Source: VXNE01 sp965200505
GTDB taxonomy: Bacteria; Pseudomonadota; Gammaproteobacteria; Pseudomonadales; Azotimanducaceae
DNA: 64,000 bases
NCBI GenBank assembly: GCA_965200505.1
Contig: OZ241343.1
Coordinates: forward strand, 186,001-250,000
Direction: 5' to 3'
Shown: positions 59,763-64,000 of the stretch, one piece after another
Layout of the letters: each line of letters begins with the position of its first letter
Position numbering within the stretch: the first letter of the stretch is position 1
Translations under genes and position numbers: made by a program
Notes under the pieces: model-generated
What the model was told of the DNA's origin: nothing
The model's database searches: none
The model's input: only the letters and a program-made list of their open reading frames with translations

Positions 59763-60368
59763 ATGGCGAAAGGAAAACAATGCGCTGTGCCAATGGGTCG
59801 CGCTGCCCGAAGGCCTGTGGCCATCGCGGCCATATGCGAGGTCCAAATTGGAGTTTGCCTGCAATCGGGAAAAATCAATCTGGGCCATGTGGGGCATGGC
59901 GTCGATGCGGCAATTGCCCATATGGGAAGTGGGCAGTTTGCACGTGGTAAGAGGCTAATGCAGCCTGCCAACTATCTCGCGTTGAACCCGAAGATGCTGG
60001 CCCATCTTCTGTCGCAGGAAGTGAAACTTGAAGTTGTGAACCGATACCCGGCCCTTGTCTTTCCCAACGAGCAGCCAATTTTCCTGCACACGAGGAACTA
60101 CATGGTGGCGCACGGGGTGATTGCCTTGCCCGGCAACACTCACCTGGACCTGACATTGACGGGAAACCGAAAAAACGCCGCCCCCCCCCCCCCCCGGCAA
60201 CATCGTGGCCATGTTCTCGCAGGAGCATCATGCATTGCACACGCGCAAACGCCGCGGCAAGGGTTAGGACACAAACGCCGAAGGTGGATGCGTGGAAGGT
60301 GTCTAGGAAGGCGCGTGGGGCGGTTTAAGGTAGTTTGCGTTCACGATGCCGAACACCCTTGCGGGTGA
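59763..60368 (+). CDS. Hypothetical protein with a phase-variable C-terminus
   Basis: 201 residues as sequenced. The main part (PANYLALNPKMLAHLLSQEV, then NRYPALVFPNEQPIFLHTRNYM) has no recognised family. A C15 tract at 60181-60195 falls after codon 139. As sequenced the frame continues to a stop at 60368. With one fewer (or two more) C it would end at 60267 after FSQEHHALHTRKRRGKG, and that ending avoids overlap with the convergent nuclease gene. Either form may be real. Confidence 0.45.
   Translation: MAKGKQCAVPMGRAARRPVAIAAICEVQIGVCLQSGKINLGHVGHGVDAAIAHMGSGQFARGKRLMQPANYLALNPKMLAHLLSQEVKLEVVNRYPALVFPNEQPIFLHTRNYMVAHGVIALPGNTHLDLTLTGNRKNAAPPPPRQHRGHVLAGASCIAHAQTPRQGLGHKRRRWMRGRCLGRRVGRFKVVCVHDAEHPCG
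60181..60195. repeat. Homopolymer tract C15 inside an ORF
   Basis: Fifteen consecutive C. Slippage by one base would switch the reading frame of the surrounding ORF. Confidence 0.95.
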
Positions 60369-61356
60369 TTTCATTGTAGTGGTTAATGAATGACCGCAAT
60401 GGGGTCTCGCCAACTTGCGTATGCACCCAGTAATCCCCGATTAGCTCCCATTCACCGCGATTGCTCCCGTCCGCCCTTAGTACCGGCCCTGTCTTATTGG
60501 CAAATTTCGTTTGCGCCAATCTGCTCAGAAAATCCGAGTGTGTTTCAAGCGCACGTTTTACCAGCTCCTTTATCGTATTAGCCCGGCCAATGCGAACGAT
60601 CTCCTCACCATCCAAAGTGAGCGTTACTTCAATCTGCCCGCTCTTGCCCGAGCTCGGGGGCTCGCCGCCACCGCTATTGTCGGGCGATGGCGTTTGTTTC
60701 CGCCCAAACTTCTCTTTGAGAAACGCATTTGCATCAGTGTCCTCAAGCACAGTGCCGTACTTTCTAACATGGTCTCGAAGGTGTTGTATGACAAGTTGTT
60801 TTATGTTTGGCTTCTCAAGCAGGCCCGGCAATGCGTCGTCGAGAAGTACCCTAACCCTAGATTTTATTAGCTGTTCCTTCGCTTTGCCATTGGCCACGGC
60901 ATTGCGGTTCAATACCTTTTGCAGGAACTCGGCAGAGCTCTCTATGTCTTCAAGCGAGATTTCGAGAGCGAGGCAGTCCTTTAGATTTTGATGCTTCTCC
61001 AGAAGATAGAAGCGCCAAACGTAGCCGTCGGTGAGAATAGCCACCTCTACCTGCTTTAGGTTGGCGTAAGTTTCCACTTGCATCATCGTGCGGGGGTCTT
61101 GGAGTTGGGAACCCAGCTTTTTCACTTCGATTATCAGCGATGGATAATCTGGCGAATTGGTGAATAGGGCGAAGTCAGCCTTATATTCCTTTTCGTGCGC
61201 CGATATAGGGTGTTGCCACTCCCATTGGGACTCATCCCAACCGAGCGCGATGAGCAAGTGCCTAATTACAGCACGGCACATGGGTATCTCATCCATGTTG
61301 GGTGCGCCCCGCAGCGTGCGTCTAGCGTCCTGTAGGGCTCGCTTAAGCGTATCCAT
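60325..61356 (-). CDS. Solitary HsdR-N/PD-(D/E)XK nuclease-like protein
   Basis: 343 residues. The N-terminal part matches the type I restriction HSDR_N nuclease domain: KEYKADFALF (Asp) and PSLIIEVKKLGSQL (E-x-K), then QVETYANLK. There is no helicase motor. A Gly/Ser-rich linker (about 225-240) leads to a C-terminal module with VEVTLTLDGEEIVRIGRANTIKELVKRAL. Related to a family of phage-linked single proteins. Codon and base usage are AT-richer than the surroundings. Confidence 0.85.
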   Translation of the reverse strand: MDTLKRALQDARRTLRGAPNMDEIPMCRAVIRHLLIALGWDESQWEWQHPISAHEKEYKADFALFTNSPDYPSLIIEVKKLGSQLQDPRTMMQVETYANLKQVEVAILTDGYVWRFYLLEKHQNLKDCLALEISLEDIESSAEFLQKVLNRNAVANGKAKEQLIKSRVRVLLDDALPGLLEKPNIKQLVIQHLRDHVRKYGTVLEDTDANAFLKEKFGRKQTPSPDNSGGGEPPSSGKSGQIEVTLTLDGEEIVRIGRANTIKELVKRALETHSDFLSRLAQTKFANKTGPVLRADGSNRGEWELIGDYWVHTQVGETPLRSFINHYNEITRKGVRHRERKLP

Positions 61357-61380
61357 TGTTCAGTGTCCGTTGCGTGTGAA

Positions 61381-61405
61381 AAGGAAAAGGGGCGGCGAGC
61401 GCCCC
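61381..61405 (-). terminator. Rho-independent terminator of the second RiPP precursor gene
   Basis: Minus-strand stem GGGGCG/CGCCCC with a 5-nt loop, followed by a T-rich tail (TTTTCCTT). It lies 35 nt after the stop codon. Confidence 0.8.
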
Positions 61406-61440
61406 TTTCCTATTGAAGATGCCGTGGGCCGTTGGCACCG

Positions 61441-61746
61441 TCAAAGATGGATGTGATCGCTGTAGTCGTCATACTCCCCGTAAATGTCACTATGTTTGAC
61501 ATGGCCGGCGGCGATCCTTTCCAAATCCACTTCGGTTAGCCCCGCACTTGGCGGCAGCACGACGTGCGCGGAGAGCCCCGTTTCCTCGTGGACATGCACC
61601 GTTATGGACTCCGGCAAGTCAACGCCAAGCGCTTCCTTGACGGCGGCTTTGGGTTCGGCGATCAACTTGGCCCGAAAGCCATCGTCCGCGGCGGCCTTGC
61701 CGATCAGCTCCGCCCGCAGCTCGTGGTGGGTCTTCGTTCCTTCCAT
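61441..61746 (-). CDS. Orphan RiPP precursor with NHLP-type leader (copy 2)
   Basis: 101 residues. Leader 1-82 nearly matches copy 1 (MEGTKTH, ELRAELIGKAAADDGFRAKL, SITVHVHEE, LSAHVVLPPSAGL, then AAGH). The 19-residue core (83-101) is rich in Tyr, Asp and His (for example YGEYDDY and DHIHL) and has no Cys. It shares only an IY pair with the other core. The start is set by GAGAAGGA upstream of MEGTKTH; an in-frame ATG 8 codons earlier has no ribosome site. It lies between an integrase remnant and a solitary nuclease gene. Confidence 0.85.
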   Translation of the reverse strand: MEGTKTHHELRAELIGKAAADDGFRAKLIAEPKAAVKEALGVDLPESITVHVHEETGLSAHVVLPPSAGLTEVDLERIAAGHVKHSDIYGEYDDYSDHIHL

Positions 61747-61794
61747 GTTCCTTCTCCATCCACGTTCCACGCACCATGCGCGAGAGTGCCGAGA

Positions 61795-62202
61795 CTACGG
61801 CGCCGCCATCGCCATCGCAACCCATGCCAAGCGCCATCCGTTCGACGCGAGCTGGCAGGCAGCCGCGGCGGCGCCGCCACCTTCTCTCAAGAATCTAAAG
61901 GCTTCGCGGAAGGTGGGCGCGTTCGACGCCGCGGCGTCAAGCTCGCCGCGCAGGGTGCGGCGCTTGGGCCGGTCGTCAAAGGGGTTCCTGCCGCGGCGAT
62001 TGTCGAACGCGATCTCCCGCGCTTCCCGCAACGAGACCCGCGGGTAGCCGCCCAGGCCGCGTTCGGCGCGCTTGCCGTCAATTGAAACGATCTGGATCCA
62101 CTGCCGGGAACCGCCGTCGCGGACCCGCAGGTACAGGGTGTCGCCGTCGCCGTGGATGCCCGGCCGCGCCGCTTCGATTTTTCTTACTGTGAGCTTTCCC
62201 AT
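61795..62202 (-). pseudogene. Truncated tyrosine integrase (Arm domain)
   Basis: N-terminal DUF4102 part of a P4-like integrase: KLTVRKIEAARPGIHGDGD, YLRVRDGGSRQWIQ and GLGGYPRVSLREAREIA. The core-binding part begins (PTFREAF) but degenerates, and the catalytic domain is missing. It starts 49 nt after the 3' end of tRNA-Pro in the same direction, the normal position for an integrase of a tRNA-inserted element. No matching attachment repeat was found in the window. Confidence 0.85.
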
Positions 62203-62251
62203 GCCCGAGCCACGTCGGGCACCCAAAGCGGTGCTTCCCCAGGCTTCGAGT

Positions 62252-62328
62252 TGGTCGGGGCGGCCGGATTTGAACCGACGACCACCACACCCCCAGTGTG
62301 GTGCGCTACCAGACTGCGCTACGCCCCG
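62252..62328 (-). tRNA. tRNA-Pro (anticodon GGG)
   Basis: 77 nt with an encoded CCA. Acceptor CGGGGCG/CGCCCCG, anticodon loop TGGGGGT within the CCACAC/GTGTGG stem, T arm with GGTTCAAATCC. It borders the integrase remnant and is the likely insertion target of the island on its 3' side. Confidence 0.95.
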
Positions 62329-62398
62329 GATGGGATGCATTGTAACGCCTGTGGCGACGCTGGGGCCCCACCGGGTTGCGGAGTAAAGGCCGCAGCAG

Positions 62399-63106
62399 CT
62401 ATCGGCCTGTGCGCCCGCCTCTCGCGCACACATGGTCGAAGGTTGCGGTCGCCGCCTGAGCGCAGACGTCCTTCACGGCCTGCCAATCGTGCCATCGGGG
62501 CGCCAAGTTCTTGTATTCCGCGAGATGGGTGCCTTCCAAGTCGTGTGGCAGGGGGTTCGCAAGCTGGGCTTGAAGCTGTTGCAGGGCCGATTCGCCGTTG
62601 GCCTGGGGATAGAGCTCGTCAAAGGATGCGAGCGCTGATGCCGTGGCTTCGGCGCCCAAGCGGTCCGCCAGCGCGGCGAAATCGAGATAGTCCCGCGTGG
62701 CGTTGCGGCGCAGAATCAGCACGCCCTTCACGCGCAGAATCTCGGCTGGCGTCGGGATCGTGACGGCCACGCCGTGGGCGCTGACGCGGGTCGTCTCCAA
62801 GGGCCGCTGGCGGGTTAGCTGGCGCACGCCGGTTTCGATGCCGTCAAGGCTGCCCAAGATCATCACCGGACGCGCCACCCTCGCCGTCCGCCAACCGGCA
62901 ACGGACTCAAGCTGCTTGAGCACCGACTCGAATCGGCTACGGAGATCGGCCACCACATGATCGGCGTCCCGTGATAGGCGATGGCCCGCGTACACGGCGG
63001 CGGCCGTACCGCCCACCAGCACCGCCTGCGGGATGATCTCCTGCAGCCGCGCGGCGGCGGAGAGCACCCGTTCCCAATCAGGCAGCGGCGCGTTTGTGGC
63101 GGACAT
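62399..63106 (-). CDS. AbiEii-like nucleotidyltransferase toxin
   Basis: 235 residues. Nucleotidyltransferase fold: AVLVGGTAAAVYAGHRLSRDADHVV (GG...DxD pattern) and RDYLDFAALADRLG near residue 160. AbiEii-type proteins are toxins that add nucleotides to tRNA. A small partner gene overlaps its start by 29 nt. Confidence 0.8.
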   Translation of the reverse strand: MSATNAPLPDWERVLSAAARLQEIIPQAVLVGGTAAAVYAGHRLSRDADHVVADLRSRFESVLKQLESVAGWRTARVARPVMILGSLDGIETGVRQLTRQRPLETTRVSAHGVAVTIPTPAEILRVKGVLILRRNATRDYLDFAALADRLGAEATASALASFDELYPQANGESALQQLQAQLANPLPHDLEGTHLAEYKNLAPRWHDWQAVKDVCAQAATATFDHVCARGGRTGR

Positions 63107-63305
63107 AGTGCATCCAGAAGTGGTGTCGCTGCGCATGGGGATCGACGATGCGGTGCCCGCAGACCTGCTCGATCTTGTCGAACAAGGAAGCATCGGCAAG
63201 CGCCGCCCGCCGCAAGTCCGCCCAGTCCTGCCACTTGCCGCGCTCGATGACGTCGTCAATGGCGGCCAGCGTGTAGCCATCGTGGTTCAGGTGCCGGTGG
63301 CGCAT
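63078..63305 (-). CDS. Small partner of the AbiEii-like gene
   Basis: 75 residues (MRHRHLNHDGYTLAAIDDVIERG, then WADLRRAALADASLFDKIEQV). Helical, probably an antitoxin. It overlaps the AbiEii-like gene by 29 nt. I do not recognise a named family. Confidence 0.65.
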   Translation of the reverse strand: MRHRHLNHDGYTLAAIDDVIERGKWQDWADLRRAALADASLFDKIEQVCGHRIVDPHAQRHHFWMHYVRHKRAAA

Positions 63306-63310
63306 CGCCG

Positions 63311-63694
63311 TCAATCCGTGATGTAGGTGTGGGTGATTACCTCCCACAGATGGCCATCGCGGCACTCGAAGTAGAAGCCGCGTCCGCCGTGGCGATGGTT
63401 GATGGCGCCGTCCCGGCGAGCCGCGCGGCTCGGCCCGCTGCCGAACGCGATGGCGGCGCTCTTGACGCGGGCGAGGATGGCGTCAAAGTCCGCCTCGTCC
63501 GCCAAGAATGCGTAGTGGTTGGAGTGCGGATTCTCGCTCGTGTCGAAGTCGAGCGTCAGCGTGTCGTTCACCTTCACGGGCGCGAAGTGTCCCCAAGGGC
63601 CGTTGTATTCGAGGCCCAGGATGCTCGCCATCTCCCGCGCCGCGGCCTCGTGATCCCGAGCCGGGACGATGGTGTGGTCCAGCTTCAAGGCCAT
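63311..63694 (-). CDS. VOC/glyoxalase-family protein
   Basis: 127 residues. KLDHTIVPARDHEAAAREMASILGLE at the start and GFYFECRDGHLWEVITHTY at the end are vicinal-oxygen-chelate half-domain signatures with the likely metal Glu and His. Substrate unknown. 5 nt separate it from the AbiEii partner. Confidence 0.88.
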   Translation of the reverse strand: MALKLDHTIVPARDHEAAAREMASILGLEYNGPWGHFAPVKVNDTLTLDFDTSENPHSNHYAFLADEADFDAILARVKSAAIAFGSGPSRAARRDGAINHRHGGRGFYFECRDGHLWEVITHTYITD

Positions 63695-63855
63695 GCCCCC
63701 TCCCGCCTCAAGCGCATCGGCATCGAATTATGCAGCCAAGCGACCACCATGTCCCCAAGATGGCTGCCAACCGTCTTGTCGGCGGCTTGCCTTTGCCCCG
63801 TGCCGCGTCGCCGCCCGCCTATACTATGCGTTGCCGTTCGCACTCGGAGGAAGAT

Positions 63856-64000
63856 GTGAGCGAACTTGCCGCGGCGCACGTCCGTTTCGAGGGCGTCTGC
63901 AAGAGCTACGATGGCGTGACGCAGATCGTCCGCGACTTGGACTTGACGGTGCGTGAGGGCGAGTTCCTCACGTTGCTTGGCCCGTCCGGCTCCGGCAAGA
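63856..64000 (+). CDS. ABC transporter ATP-binding protein, start only
   Basis: 48 codons from a GTG with GGAGG 6 nt upstream. VRFEGVCKSYDGVTQIVRDLDLTV and the Walker A GPSGSGK place it with PotA/FbpC-type importers, probably for polyamines or an iron ligand. A TATACT -10 element lies at 63820-63825. The gene continues outside the window. Confidence 0.85.
   Translation, partial: MSELAAAHVRFEGVCKSYDGVTQIVRDLDLTVREGEFLTLLGPSGSGK

Noticed and set aside
59458..59958. 166-codon plus-strand ORF overlapping the phase-variable ORF
   Set aside because: It is open, but it lacks a start signal and a recognised domain, and it conflicts with the 59763 frame. It is noted only as low-confidence sequence.
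62252..62279. Attachment-site repeat of the tRNA-Pro 3' end elsewhere in the window
   Set aside because: I looked for the 28-base 3' end near 59.4 kb and near 4 kb and did not find a second copy, so no att pair is claimed.

Overview
The window is GC-rich bacterial chromosome and almost certainly gammaproteobacterial. Several core neighbourhoods are typical of that class: leuC-leuD-leuB-fimV-truA, sdhE/ygfX beside ygfZ and nadB, rseC beside nadB and lepA, prmB near aroC, and a DUF4892 gene beside gpsA. Enzyme content (cytochrome c NO reductase, a FixL-like haem-PAS sensor, the selenocysteine machinery, a sulfatase, a fused class III CoA-transferase, many toxin-antitoxin modules) fits an uncultivated, microaerobic or symbiotic lineage. 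That last point is inference. No rRNA, CRISPR array or intact transposon was seen.

Layout. 0-1.2 kb: start of lepA, then an orphan RiPP precursor of the NHLP leader family. 1.3-7 kb: a 630-bp block (rseC plus the first 44 codons of nadB) occurs twice as a direct repeat. Between the copies lie two ATPase-effector pairs that look like defence genes, plus a remnant of a tyrosine integrase. 7-16.3 kb: nadB, ygfX/sdhE, ygfZ, an MltF-like transglycosylase, a fused CoA-transferase, an AbrB-like antitoxin and a beta-hydroxyacid dehydrogenase. 16.4-20.2 kb: two arrays of tandem repeats, then selA-selB. 20.4-27.1 kb: a norCB operon, a RES-type toxin-antitoxin pair and fixLJ. 27-35.4 kb: single ATPase genes, a secreted hydrolase, VapBC-type modules, selC (tRNA-Sec) and a secreted protein whose promoter contains a 19-G tract. 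35.6-54.9 kb: mostly housekeeping (GCS2 ligase, metX, truA, fimV, leuBDC, aroC, prmB, gpsA, htpG) with a sulfatase and an amidase. 55-59.4 kb: a DUF3604-PpiC-HupE operon. 59.4-63.3 kb: an AT-richer accessory island ending at tRNA-Pro. It holds a phase-variable ORF, a solitary HsdR-N-like nuclease, a second NHLP precursor, an integrase remnant and an AbiEii-like pair. The window ends in an ABC transporter ATPase.

How the parts relate. selA, selB and selC are all here, so selenocysteine insertion is encoded, but selD and any selenoprotein lie outside. norCB with its cytochrome c and the nearby fixLJ suggest oxygen- and NO-linked respiration. The two NHLP precursors share 68 of 82 leader residues but have unrelated cores, and no maturation enzyme is nearby, so they may be processed in trans. 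Two long G/C homopolymers, one in a promoter spacer and one inside an ORF, point to phase variation. Several genes have a -10 element only 6-10 nt before the start codon, so leaderless or near-leaderless transcripts look common.
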